A DNA stretch of 40,638 nucleotides from CAUPWF01 sp036656795 (GCA_036656795.1 JAVXHR010000015.1:1-40638); one strand, 5' to 3'; counted from the first letter of the stretch, positions 16,866 through 24,889 are shown. Notes: generated by a model not told the origin, from the sequence alone. Translations and numbers: made by a program.

Positions 16866-17590
16866 TGATGATAAGTTTTGGAATATTTTGCATTGTTTAT
16901 TATCTTGTTATTCGAATATATACGAAGAAGTGGGATTCGACATTCTCACTTTTTTGGTTGGGATTTGGAACTGCTCATATCGGAATCGGTTTGATTTTAA
17001 GAGCAAATTCCCTTTGGATTCAGAACATATGCGGGATTTTAATGGTAATCCTATGGGCTATATTTTTGGCGGTGGAAATCATAATAAGCAGTGCTATGAT
17101 GTCGGTATATGATGAACATCTATCTTATATTATTGTTCTGGGTGCCAAGGTAGATGCGACTCGTATTACTTGCTCATTAAATCGTCGATTAGAGAAGGCA
17201 GAACAATATTTGAAGCGAAACCCAGATACGACAGTTATTGTGTCCGGAGGACAGGGAAAAGGCGAGTCGATTACAGAGGCATCTGCTATGGCAGAATATC
17301 TAAAAAATTGTGGCATCTCTGAAACAAGGATTGTGCTTGAAGACAGGTCGACTAATACGAAAGAGAATTTACAGTATTGTAAAAAGTATGTAAACAGTTA
17401 TACAGAGCCTATTGGGATTGTAACGAATAATTTCCATATGTATCGTGCACTTTGGCTTGGAAAGATAGAAGGATATACAAGGTTACAAGGAATTCCGGCT
17501 AGTACTAATTTGATTATATTTCCCAATTATATGGTACGAGAATTTTTCGCAGTTTTGCAATTGAAACTAAAGAGTTTTCAAAAAAAATGA
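16865..17590 (+). CDS. YdcF/ElyC/SanA-like DUF218 membrane protein
   Basis: A 241-residue protein. Hydrophobic segments at about 1-15, 26-46 and 53-76 are followed by a DUF218 domain (about 86-225). That domain shows IIVLGAKVD, VIVSGGQGKGESITEASAMAEYL and VLEDRSTNTKENLQY, and then IGIVTNNFHMYRA. In E. coli the relatives ElyC and SanA affect envelope or peptidoglycan precursor metabolism; the biochemical activity is not settled. It is the second gene of a two-gene unit with the SEC-C protein. Confidence 0.88.
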   Translation: MMISFGIFCIVYYLVIRIYTKKWDSTFSLFWLGFGTAHIGIGLILRANSLWIQNICGILMVILWAIFLAVEIIISSAMMSVYDEHLSYIIVLGAKVDATRITCSLNRRLEKAEQYLKRNPDTTVIVSGGQGKGESITEASAMAEYLKNCGISETRIVLEDRSTNTKENLQYCKKYVNSYTEPIGIVTNNFHMYRALWLGKIEGYTRLQGIPASTNLIIFPNYMVREFFAVLQLKLKSFQKK

Positions 17591-17617
17591 AATATCTAAA
17601 ATATCTATATTGGGTCA

Positions 17618-17645
17618 TTGACAAATAAAAAGAGAATGCTATAAT
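17618..17645 (+). promoter_or_regulatory. promoter of the Thr T-box operon
   Basis: Perfect TTGACA (17618-17623) and TATAAT (17640-17645), with a 16-base spacer. Confidence 0.85.
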
Positions 17646-17664
17646 GAGATATATATATAGCAAA

Positions 17665-17902
17665 TACGTTGATGAGACGAGTAGGGTGTGGAGTAATCAA
17701 GAGAGAGAAGTCTAGTGCTGGAAACTTCTTATTATGGAAACATGTGAAAACTACCTCTGAGTGATTGAAAACAGTCCGGTGATTCCGTTATCATCTTGAT
17801 AAGTGGTTCTGACAGTATCTCGTGTCAGTACAATGTGGGTGGAACCGCGAGTAGTGTGAACTCGTCCCTTACAGTAGGATAACTATTGTAAGGGACTTTT
17901 TT
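17665..17902 (+). promoter_or_regulatory. T-box leader, threonine-specific
   Basis: T-box riboswitch with specifier loop GAAA-ACT-A, ACT (Thr) at 17750-17752, aligned by analogy with the other two leaders in this window. The T-box core GGTGGAACCGCGAG is at 17839-17852. The terminator is 14 bp (17864-17877 with 17883-17896, one G-U) followed by TTTTTT. thrS lies as third gene of the transcript, which agrees with the codon. Confidence 0.92.
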
Positions 17903-17942
17903 GATACAATTTTAGAGGTGAAAGGCAAGAAGGAGATGAAGT

Positions 17943-18797
17943 ATGAACAGTATATATGATTGTTATACGTTAAGTAATGGGGTACAGATTCCATGTATAG
18001 GATATGGAACCTATAAGGCTGCAGATGGAAAAGATATTAAAATCCTAAAGACAGCAATTGAAGCAGGATATCGTTATTTTGATACGGCATCTTTTTATGG
18101 AACAGAGAAGTATCTTGGACAGGCAATCAAAGAAAGTGGAATTGACAGAAGAGAATTTTTTATTACAAGTAAAGCATGGAAAGACCAGATGGGATATGAA
18201 GAGGCACTTTGTGCGTTTCAAGAATCATTAGAGATGTTGCAAACGGATTATCTAGATATGTACTTGGTTCATTGGCCAAAACCGGAACCAGATACAAAAA
18301 ATTGGGAAAGTTTGGATATTGAAACATGGAAAGCATTAGAAAAGCTGTATGCGGAACAGAAAGTACGTGCTATAGGTGTGAGTAATTTTTTACCACATCA
18401 CATTGAAAATCTGCTTCTTAATTGTCAGGTCAAGCCAATGACTAATCAACTAGAATTTCATCCAGGTTATACGCAGGAAGTGGCGGTAGCATATTGCAAA
18501 AAACAGGGGATTCTTGTGCAGGCTTGGAGTCCCATTGGAAGAAGCAATATGTTAAAAGATCCATTGATTCTAGAACTGGGAACAAAGTACCATGTTTCCG
18601 CAGCACAGATTTGCCTTCGCTATGAGATTCAAAAAGGAGTGATTCCTTTGCCGAAGACATCTAGTATGGAACGTATGAAACAAAATCAGGATTTGTTTTC
18701 TTTTGAAATTTCCCAACTTGATATGTATCGGTTAGATACAATGCCACCAACTAGTTGGCTAGGAGAACATCCAGACAGAGAAAGAATTATTGTATAG
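17943..18797 (+). CDS. aldo/keto reductase
   Basis: A 284-residue NADPH-dependent (alpha/beta)8-barrel oxidoreductase of the AKR5-like group. The catalytic tetrad is visible: D47 and Y52 in FDTASFYGTE, K77 in ITSKAW, H110 in LVHWP. AIGVSNFLPHHIE and the cofactor segment IPLPKTSSMERMKQN are also typical. GAAGGAG lies seven bases upstream. The substrate is unknown. It is the first gene downstream of the Thr T-box, so its expression should respond to threonine starvation. Confidence 0.93.
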   Translation: MNSIYDCYTLSNGVQIPCIGYGTYKAADGKDIKILKTAIEAGYRYFDTASFYGTEKYLGQAIKESGIDRREFFITSKAWKDQMGYEEALCAFQESLEMLQTDYLDMYLVHWPKPEPDTKNWESLDIETWKALEKLYAEQKVRAIGVSNFLPHHIENLLLNCQVKPMTNQLEFHPGYTQEVAVAYCKKQGILVQAWSPIGRSNMLKDPLILELGTKYHVSAAQICLRYEIQKGVIPLPKTSSMERMKQNQDLFSFEISQLDMYRLDTMPPTSWLGEHPDRERIIV

Positions 18798-18809
18798 GAG
18801 GATCAGAAT

Positions 18810-19253
18810 ATGAACGGTATAAAACCATATGAACACAAAGTACAGTATTATGAAACAGATCAAATGGGAGTGGTACATCATTCAAACTATATTCGGTGGT
18901 TTGAGGAGGCGCGCACGGATTTCATGGAACAAATGGGATTAGGGTATGATGAGATGGAACGTCGTGGTATCTTAAGTCCGGTTCTTGCAGTAGAGGCAGA
19001 TTATCTACGCATGGTACGTTTTGGAGAGACAGTTACAATTGAAACGACAATCAAAGAATACAATGGAATCAAGTTGACAGTGGGCTATCAAGTGATTGGA
19101 AATACTTCGGGAATGGTACATTGTAAAGGTGTAACCAATCATTGCTTCTTGACGGAAGACGCAAAACCAATTTCATTGAAACAAGATAGTATAGAGTTTC
19201 ATGATATGTTTACAAAGGCATTAGAAGATTCACATAATAAAAATAAGAAATAA
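18810..19253 (+). CDS. 4HBT-type acyl-CoA thioesterase (YbgC/FadM-like)
   Basis: A 147-residue hot-dog fold protein. The active-site signature YETDQMGVVHHSNYIRWFEEAR has D17 in the place of the YbgC catalytic aspartate. Family members hydrolyse short or long acyl-CoA thioesters in the cytoplasm, often as tetramers. AGGAGG precedes the start 12 bases after the reductase stop. It sits between the reductase and thrS in the Thr T-box operon. Substrate not predictable from sequence. Confidence 0.9.
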   Translation: MNGIKPYEHKVQYYETDQMGVVHHSNYIRWFEEARTDFMEQMGLGYDEMERRGILSPVLAVEADYLRMVRFGETVTIETTIKEYNGIKLTVGYQVIGNTSGMVHCKGVTNHCFLTEDAKPISLKQDSIEFHDMFTKALEDSHNKNKK

Positions 19254-19284
19254 CATAGAAAGAGGGAAGAGAGAGGATAAGAAT

Positions 19285-21234
19285 ATGAACATTAGATTAA
19301 AGGACGGATCATGCAAGGAGTATTCAGAAGATAAGGCGATTATTGATATTGCATATGACATTAGTGAAGGATTGGCAAGAATGGCAACAGCCGGAGAAGT
19401 AGATGGAAAAGTGGTTGATTTACGAACCATATTAAGTCATGATTGTGAATTGAATATATTGACAGCTAATGATGAAAAGGGATTAGCAGCTCTTCGTCAT
19501 ACAACATCACATGTTATGGCTGAGGCAGTAAAACGACTTTACCCGGAAGCAAAAGTGGCAATTGGACCGTCCATAGATACAGGATTCTATTATGATTTTG
19601 AACATGAACCTTTTTCCAGAGAAGATTTAGACTCAATTGAAAAAGAAATGAAGAAAATCATAAAAGAAGGTGCAAAGATTGAACGCTTTGAGCTTTCTAG
19701 ACAAGAAGCGATTCAATTAATGCAAGATAAAAATGAACCTTATAAAGTGGAATTGATTCAAGATTTACCGGAAGATGAAGTACTCTCTTTCTACGAACAA
19801 GGTGGATTTGTGGATTTGTGTGCAGGACCACATCTAATGAGTGTGAAATCCATTAAGGCATTTAAATTGATTTCTTCTTCAGGAGCTTACTGGAGAGGGA
19901 ATGAAAACAATAAGATGCTTACTCGTATTTATGGAACTGCATTTGGAAAGAAAGATGAATTGAATGAGTATCTTGTTCATCTTGAAGAGATAAAAAAACG
20001 GGATCATAATAAACTTGGACGGGAAATGGAATTATTTGCCACGGTTGATGTAATTGGACAGGGACTTCCATTGTTAATGCCAAAAGGTGCGATGATGATT
20101 CAGACATTACAGCGCTGGATAGAAGATGAAGAAGAGCGTCGTGGGTATATGAGAACAAAAACACCATTAATGGCAAAAAAAGATCTTTATGTTATCTCAG
20201 ATCATTGGGAACACTATAAAGAAGGTATGTTTGTACTAGGAGATGAAGAAAAAGACGAAGAGGTATTTGCACTTAGACCAATGACTTGTCCATTTCAATA
20301 TTATGTATATAAACAAAAGCAAAAAAGCTATCGCGATCTGCCATGCCGCTATGGGGAAACATCAACACTGTTTAGAAATGAAGATTCAGGAGAGATGCAT
20401 GGATTGACGCGTGTCAGACAATTTACTATTTCTGAAGGACATTTGGTGGTGACTCCGGAGCAGATTGAAGAAGAGTTTAAAGGTTGTGTTGATTTGGCAA
20501 AATATTGTCTCTCGACTTTAGGTGTTGAAGCAGATGTTACGTACCAACTGTCATTGTCCGATCCTGAAAACATGGGAAAATATTTAGGAAATAGAGAAAC
20601 ATGGAATGAAGTAGAACAGATGATGCGTGAGATTCTTGGACATATTGGAATCAATTATAAAGAAGAAACAGGAGAAGCAGCTTTTTATGGACCAAAGCTT
20701 GATATTCAAGCAAAGAACGTATATGGAAAAGAAGACACCATGATTACAATTCAATTGGATATGTTCTTAGCAGAACGATTTGATATGACTTATGTGGATA
20801 AAAATGGCGAAAAGAAACGTCCATATATTATACACCGTACGTCTATTGGTTGCTACGAAAGAACATTGGCATGGTTAATTGAAAAATATGCAGGTCTTTT
20901 TCCAACGTGGTTATGTCCAGAACAAGTCCGTGTATTGCCAATTTCTGAAAAATATCATGATTATGCACAGAGTGTACTGAAGCAATTAAAAGAGGAAGGC
21001 ATCAAATGCACTGTAGATGAGCGAGGAGAAAAAATCGGATATAAGATTCGTGAGTCACGCTTAGATAAAGTGCCATATATGCTTGTGGTTGGGGCAAAAG
21101 AGGAAGAAGAAAATGTTGTATCTGTGAGAAGTAGATATCTAGGAGATGAAGGAGCAAAAACACTTGCAACATTCATTGCAGATATCAATCAAGAAATAAA
21201 GACAAAAGAAATACGGAAAATAGAAGTGGAATAG
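19285..21234 (+). CDS. thrS: threonyl-tRNA synthetase
   Basis: A 649-residue class II synthetase charging tRNA-Thr. An N-terminal TGS domain (1-60) leads to the editing domain with HTTSH (72-76) and CAGPH (C179, H183), which deacylates Ser-tRNA-Thr. The catalytic core has the zinc-ligand region MTCPFQYYVYK and motif 2 LPCRYGETSTLFRNE. The C-terminal anticodon-binding domain ends the protein. No promoter or second T-box lies in the 31-base gap before it, so control must come from the leader 1.4 kb upstream. Confidence 0.98.
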   Translation: MNIRLKDGSCKEYSEDKAIIDIAYDISEGLARMATAGEVDGKVVDLRTILSHDCELNILTANDEKGLAALRHTTSHVMAEAVKRLYPEAKVAIGPSIDTGFYYDFEHEPFSREDLDSIEKEMKKIIKEGAKIERFELSRQEAIQLMQDKNEPYKVELIQDLPEDEVLSFYEQGGFVDLCAGPHLMSVKSIKAFKLISSSGAYWRGNENNKMLTRIYGTAFGKKDELNEYLVHLEEIKKRDHNKLGREMELFATVDVIGQGLPLLMPKGAMMIQTLQRWIEDEEERRGYMRTKTPLMAKKDLYVISDHWEHYKEGMFVLGDEEKDEEVFALRPMTCPFQYYVYKQKQKSYRDLPCRYGETSTLFRNEDSGEMHGLTRVRQFTISEGHLVVTPEQIEEEFKGCVDLAKYCLSTLGVEADVTYQLSLSDPENMGKYLGNRETWNEVEQMMREILGHIGINYKEETGEAAFYGPKLDIQAKNVYGKEDTMITIQLDMFLAERFDMTYVDKNGEKKRPYIIHRTSIGCYERTLAWLIEKYAGLFPTWLCPEQVRVLPISEKYHDYAQSVLKQLKEEGIKCTVDERGEKIGYKIRESRLDKVPYMLVVGAKEEEENVVSVRSRYLGDEGAKTLATFIADINQEIKTKEIRKIEVE

Positions 21235-21240
21235 GTTTGA

Positions 21241-21289
21241 TTTTGTTTGGGACGGGGTATTTTTGCAAAATACCCCGTCCCAAACAAAA
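21241..21289. terminator. long perfect hairpin after thrS (probable terminator)
   Basis: A 23-bp perfect inverted repeat (21241-21263 with 21267-21289) has a 3-base loop. Its position seven bases after the thrS stop suggests termination. It lacks a T-tract after the stem (AAAAAC follows), so it may instead protect the 3' end or stop transcription by another mechanism. Confidence 0.6.
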
Positions 21290-21292
21290 ACG

Positions 21293-21321
21293 GTATAATT
21301 TTTCTGTTTACGTGCATACTA
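21293..21321 (+). promoter_or_regulatory. candidate sigma-G (forespore) promoter
   Basis: GTATA (21293-21297) matches the sigma-G -35 GHATR and CATACTA (21315-21321) matches the -10 CATNHTA, with a 17-base spacer (17-18 expected). No sigma-A promoter of similar quality is present before the DUF1540 gene. Confidence 0.55.
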
Positions 21322-21349
21322 CCTTAAATAACCAAAAAGGAGGGATACT

Positions 21350-21664
21350 ATGCCAGAATTAAAATGTACCGTACAAACATGTTCTCACAACCAGAATTAT
21401 TATTGTAATTTGGATAAGATTGAAGTGGTTGGAAGTTCGGCAAAGAATGCAAAGGATACTTGTTGTGATAGTTTCATAGAACGCACTGCTAATAACTACA
21501 ACAATACAATTGGAGAAGCGTCACCAACAGCTACTATTGATTGCAAAGCAACGGACTGTACCTATAATTCTTCTTGCAAATGTAATGCGGGAAAAATTAG
21601 CGTAGAGGGTGGAAATGCATGCCAGTGTGAGCAAACAGAATGTGCAACATTTCAATGTAAATAA
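21350..21664 (+). CDS. DUF1540 cysteine-rich protein (two repeats)
   Basis: A 104-residue protein made of two DUF1540 units (about 4-46 and 62-104). Each contains spaced cysteines and the pattern C-x4-C-x(5-7)-C, probably metal-binding. There is no signal peptide or membrane segment. AAGGAGGG precedes the start. DUF1540 proteins are common in spore formers and some have been found in spores; together with the sigma-G-like promoter this suggests a spore component. That role is inference. Confidence 0.85.
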   Translation: MPELKCTVQTCSHNQNYYCNLDKIEVVGSSAKNAKDTCCDSFIERTANNYNNTIGEASPTATIDCKATDCTYNSSCKCNAGKISVEGGNACQCEQTECATFQCK

Positions 21665-21678
21665 GAATTATGACTTTT

Positions 21679-21717
21679 TCAAGGGTAAACTCAAGTGTCT
21701 TTTGAGTTTACCCTTGA
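21679..21717. terminator. terminator after the DUF1540 gene
   Basis: A perfect 16-bp inverted repeat (21679-21694 with 21702-21717) has a 7-base loop and a weakly T-rich tail (TTGTTAGTTG). Confidence 0.7.
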
Positions 21718-21724
21718 TTGTTAG

Positions 21725-21754
21725 TTGACGTTGGTGCTTTCATCGAGGTATAAT
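21725..21754 (+). promoter_or_regulatory. promoter of the AI-2E permease-metA unit
   Basis: TTGACG (21725-21730) and perfect TATAAT (21749-21754) with an 18-base spacer. Confidence 0.75.
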
Positions 21755-21779
21755 AACTCTATGTGTATGAAAGGAGTGT

Positions 21780-21803
21780 ATGCTTTCAATGAAAGTGTAC
21801 TAA
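21780..21803 (+). CDS. possible 7-codon leader peptide
   Basis: AAGGAG (21771-21776) is followed three bases later by ATG and a 7-codon frame (MLSMKVY) that stops seven bases before the permease start. The permease itself has no clear ribosome site, so this little frame may deliver ribosomes to it. Coding is unproven. Confidence 0.3.
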   Translation: MLSMKVY

Positions 21804-21810
21804 TATAATT

Positions 21811-23187
21811 ATGGAAAATGATGAGAAGAACATAAAGATAGAGGAACCTACGGAGGCAAATAGTTATTATGATAAAAAACCGGAAATCGGGAGAAGAGGT
21901 CCATCTAAGATAAGGCAGTATTTTAGCAAGGGTATGACTTACTTTTTAGTTGTTGCAGCCAGCATTGTTTTCTATTTTGCATTTTTAAGATTTACGAATA
22001 TTTCCAATGTATTTATTAAGGTTTTCAATGTTTTAAAGCCTATTTTATATGGACTTGTGATTGCATATCTGTTGAACCCGATTGTAAAACGGGTAGAAAA
22101 GGTATTGATTGCTCCGTTGTCAGGACGAATTAAAAAGGGCGAAACTGCTCAAAAAATAGCCAGAGGAATTGGGATTGGTGTTGCTCTTGTGGTACTGATT
22201 ACAATTGTGGTTACATTGTGCAATATGGTATTGCCGGAATTATATTTCAGTATTCGCAATATGATATTTACAGTTCCAGACCAATTAAATGAGTGGCTCC
22301 ATAAGTTTAATACATTAGAGAGAGGAAATTCTACACTTGGGAAAATTGCATCTGATCTCTTAACAGAAGGGACAAATTATTTTCAAACTTGGTTAAGTAC
22401 GGATTTACTAAAACAAACCAATATATTAATGTCAAATGTTACCGTTGGTGTGCTTAATGTGGTTCGTGAATTATTAAATGTTGTGATTGGCTTGATTGTA
22501 TCCGTCTATGTATTATTTAGTAAAGAAGTATTTTCGCAACAGTGCAAGAAATGTGTGTATGCATTTTTAAGTCCGGATCATGCAAATCTGACGTTACATC
22601 TTACCCAAAAAAGTAATGATATCTTTGGTGGATTTATTATAGGAAAGATTATTGATTCTTTGATTATAGGGGTACTTTGTTTTATAAGTTTATCTATCTT
22701 AAAGATGCCATATACCGTTTTAGTCAGTGTAATTGTTGGTGTGACAAATGTGATTCCATTCTTTGGACCTTATATTGGGGCCATACCAAGTGCAATTTTA
22801 ATCATGCTGGATAGTCCAATAAAGGGAGTGTATTTTATTATATTTATCTTCATATTGCAACAGATTGATGGAAATATTATTGGACCAAAAATCTTGGGAG
22901 ATTCCACTGGGTTATCTGCATTCTGGGTAGTATTCTCGATTTTGCTTGGGGGAGGAATGTTTGGGTTTGTTGGAATGATTATGGGAGTCCCTACATTCGC
23001 GGTTCTTTACTATATTATCCAAATTATAGTTAATCAAAAACTTGAGAAGAAAAAATTGCCCACTCATTCAGAAAATTATAATCAAAAAAGTTATGTGAGT
23101 CATTGTGGAACATTTGTAGGAACTGAAGAATTTAAGAATTCGGTTACAGGAAAGGAAGAAAAAGATGCCAATTCGAGTACAAAGTGA
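21811..23187 (+). CDS. AI-2E family transporter (UPF0118)
   Basis: A 458-residue membrane protein of the AI-2E/PerM family. Hydrophobic segments lie near 45-65, 75-95 and 127-150, a cluster spans about 215-240 and 275-300, and the C-terminal conserved block (about 300-410) includes VSVIVGVTNVIPFFGPYIGAIP and the D/Q-rich QQIDGNIIGPKILG. Family members export AI-2 or act as Na+/H+ antiporters; substrate is not predictable here. The N- and C-terminal tails are polar and probably cytoplasmic. It overlaps metA by 23 bases. Confidence 0.9.
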   Translation: MENDEKNIKIEEPTEANSYYDKKPEIGRRGPSKIRQYFSKGMTYFLVVAASIVFYFAFLRFTNISNVFIKVFNVLKPILYGLVIAYLLNPIVKRVEKVLIAPLSGRIKKGETAQKIARGIGIGVALVVLITIVVTLCNMVLPELYFSIRNMIFTVPDQLNEWLHKFNTLERGNSTLGKIASDLLTEGTNYFQTWLSTDLLKQTNILMSNVTVGVLNVVRELLNVVIGLIVSVYVLFSKEVFSQQCKKCVYAFLSPDHANLTLHLTQKSNDIFGGFIIGKIIDSLIIGVLCFISLSILKMPYTVLVSVIVGVTNVIPFFGPYIGAIPSAILIMLDSPIKGVYFIIFIFILQQIDGNIIGPKILGDSTGLSAFWVVFSILLGGGMFGFVGMIMGVPTFAVLYYIIQIIVNQKLEKKKLPTHSENYNQKSYVSHCGTFVGTEEFKNSVTGKEEKDANSSTK

Positions 23188-24115
23188 TTTACCTGCAAAA
23201 GAGATATTACAGAGAGAGAATATATTTGTAATGGATGAATGTCGAGCAACACATCAAGATATTCGTCCCATCAAGATTGGGCTGCTCAATCTTATGCCAT
23301 TAAAAGAAGATACGGAATTGCAAATATTACGTTCCTTATCAAATACACCAATTCAAGTGGATGTTGTGTTTATTAATGTTTCTAGTCATGAATCTAAAAA
23401 TACGCCCACAAGTCATCTGAATAAATTCTATGTGCCATTTGAAGAGATTAAAAAACAAAAATTTGATGGATTCATTATTACGGGCGCACCTGTAGAACAG
23501 ATGCCTTTTGAACAAGTAGATTACTGGAACGAATTGAAAGAGATTATGGAGTGGAGTAAAACAAATGTTACTTCAACATTACATCTATGCTGGGGAGCAC
23601 AGGCTGCATTGTATTACCACTATGGATTACATAAGGTTCCACTAGAGTCTAAATTATTTGGTGTGTTTAAACATCAAGTACTAAATAAAAAGAATCCGTT
23701 GGTACGTGGGTTTGATGATGTGTTCTATGCACCGCATTCTCGGCATACTACAATATTAACAGAAGAGATTGAAAAGGATCCTAGACTGACAATATTAGCA
23801 AAATCTGAAGAAGCAGGTGTTTTTCTGACGATGGCAGACGAGGGACATCAGATATTTGTAATGGGACACCCGGAATATGATAGAATTACACTTCATAGTG
23901 AGTATATGAGGGATAAAAATAAAGGGCTGGATATAAAGGTGCCAAAAAATTATTATGAAAATGATGATTGTGAGAAGAAACCGTTATTAACTTGGAGAGC
24001 ACATGCCAACAATCTGTATACAAATTGGCTAAATTATTATGTATATCAAATGACACCATACGATTTGGAAGAGAACCATTGCAATACCAGTGTTTCCAAT
24101 GATTGTGGGTGTTAG
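23165..24115 (+). CDS. metA: homoserine O-acetyltransferase (MetA type)
   Basis: Acylates homoserine, the first committed step of methionine synthesis. A 316-residue class I amidotransferase-like protein with catalytic C142 (HLCWGAQ), H235 and E237 (GHPEYDR). Residue 111 is Glu (ITGAPVEQM); in characterised MetA proteins Glu here selects acetyl-CoA and Gly selects succinyl-CoA, so I call it an acetyltransferase. The tail ends in CNTSVSNDCGC, three Cys of unknown role. The start overlaps the permease gene with GGAAAGGA ahead. No SAM riboswitch precedes it. Confidence 0.94.
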   Translation: MPIRVQSDLPAKEILQRENIFVMDECRATHQDIRPIKIGLLNLMPLKEDTELQILRSLSNTPIQVDVVFINVSSHESKNTPTSHLNKFYVPFEEIKKQKFDGFIITGAPVEQMPFEQVDYWNELKEIMEWSKTNVTSTLHLCWGAQAALYYHYGLHKVPLESKLFGVFKHQVLNKKNPLVRGFDDVFYAPHSRHTTILTEEIEKDPRLTILAKSEEAGVFLTMADEGHQIFVMGHPEYDRITLHSEYMRDKNKGLDIKVPKNYYENDDCEKKPLLTWRAHANNLYTNWLNYYVYQMTPYDLEENHCNTSVSNDCGC

Positions 24116-24148
24116 TGAGGGAAAGTAAAAGTATCGCAAAGTGTCACA

Positions 24149-24185
24149 TTGCTTGACTGTTCGACGCTATCTTGCTTGACTTTTC
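24149..24185 (+). repeat. two 14-base direct repeats
   Basis: TTGCTTGACTGTTC (24149-24162) and TTGCTTGACTTTTC (24172-24185) differ at one base, with a 23-base period. They lie immediately upstream of the promoter of the coiled-coil gene and might be a regulator site. Confidence 0.6.
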
Positions 24186-24187
24186 AA

Positions 24188-24216
24188 TAGACTTTACACC
24201 TCTAACATGATATAAT
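24188..24216 (+). promoter_or_regulatory. promoter of the coiled-coil protein gene
   Basis: TAGACT (24188-24193) and perfect TATAAT (24211-24216) with a 17-base spacer. Confidence 0.65.
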
Positions 24217-24244
24217 CTATCTATTATAAGTGAGGTGGTATAAT

Positions 24245-24607
24245 ATGACTGATAGTCAAAAACTTGATTTACTATTATCTAAAATGGTGTTAATTGAGTC
24301 TACAATGGCAACAAAAGATGATGTACAGAGATTAGATGATAAAGTAAATGTGCTAGATAATAAGATTGACAATACAAAACAAGACTTAATATTGTGCATG
24401 GATGATATGCAAAATAACATTTTAAACACTTGTTTAGGCTATACAGATGAGCAGGACGAGAGTATTATAACTAAGCTTGAAAATATTCAAAGCACAGTCA
24501 ACACAGCAACACGGCTTAAGACAATTGATAATGATGTTTATAATCTTGTTAATCAACGTATAGACGAGCTTACAGAGAGAGTTGACAAACTAGCAAAGAT
24601 ATCATAA
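24245..24607 (+). CDS. coiled-coil hypothetical protein
   Basis: A 120-residue, soluble protein. Most of it (about 20-55 and 75-118) has heptad character rich in D, K, N, V and L, for example DDVQRLDDKVNVLDNKIDNTKQDL. The N-terminal MTDSQKLDLLLSKM resembles small phage- and plasmid-associated coiled-coil proteins found in gut Firmicutes. No family can be named. GAGGTGG six bases before ATG 24245 sets the start; ATG 24230 lies before the ribosome site. It is monocistronic, between metA and the ZTP riboswitch. It may be a remnant of a mobile element, but no other element genes are present. Confidence 0.75.
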   Translation: MTDSQKLDLLLSKMVLIESTMATKDDVQRLDDKVNVLDNKIDNTKQDLILCMDDMQNNILNTCLGYTDEQDESIITKLENIQSTVNTATRLKTIDNDVYNLVNQRIDELTERVDKLAKIS

Positions 24608-24639
24608 TCATATATTACATATACATAAACAAAAAAAGG

Positions 24640-24668
24640 TTGACTTTATGAAATAATCAATTTATACT
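24640..24668 (+). promoter_or_regulatory. promoter of the riboswitch-pflB transcript
   Basis: TTGACT (24640-24645) and TATACT (24663-24668) with a 17-base spacer, ending about 22 bases before the aptamer. Confidence 0.75.
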
Positions 24669-24690
24669 TTATACATAGTATTATTTAATA

Positions 24691-24787
24691 AGTTCTATGT
24701 GACTGACGGAAATTGTGGATAACCACAAGGGAGCATAGAACTGAGAAGCCGACCGTCTGGGCAATCCATGTTAGGATTGCTTTTTTT
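24691..24787 (+). promoter_or_regulatory. ZTP (pfl motif) riboswitch with terminator
   Basis: P1 is a perfect 9-bp stem (24691-24699 with 24734-24742). Inside it are GACTGACGG, hairpin TTGTGG/CCACAA (24713-24718 with 24723-24728) and GGGAGC. The second half, GCCGACCGTCTGGGCA (24748-24763), forms the short stem, and CCGTC (24753-24757) pairs with GACGG (24705-24709) as the pseudoknot. The terminator GCAATCC/GGATTGC (24761-24767 with 24774-24780) plus TTTTTTT overlaps the aptamer's last stem. Ligand (ZTP/ZMP, signalling 10-formyl-THF shortage) should block termination and turn pflB on. Confidence 0.93.
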
Positions 24788-24889
24788 GTATTTATATAAT
24801 AGAGTTGTATTAGAAGTTATATAAAAGACAAAAAAGCACATGAATGGATGCAACTATAATTGTGGTAGCAGTCAAGTAGGAGGATTAAC

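Noticed and set aside
23100..23170. SAM or T-box riboswitch before metA
   Set aside because: metA starts inside the permease gene, and no leader structure is present.
24788..24889. A second structured element between the riboswitch terminator and pflB
   Set aside because: Only AT-rich sequence was seen, without a convincing stem or small gene.
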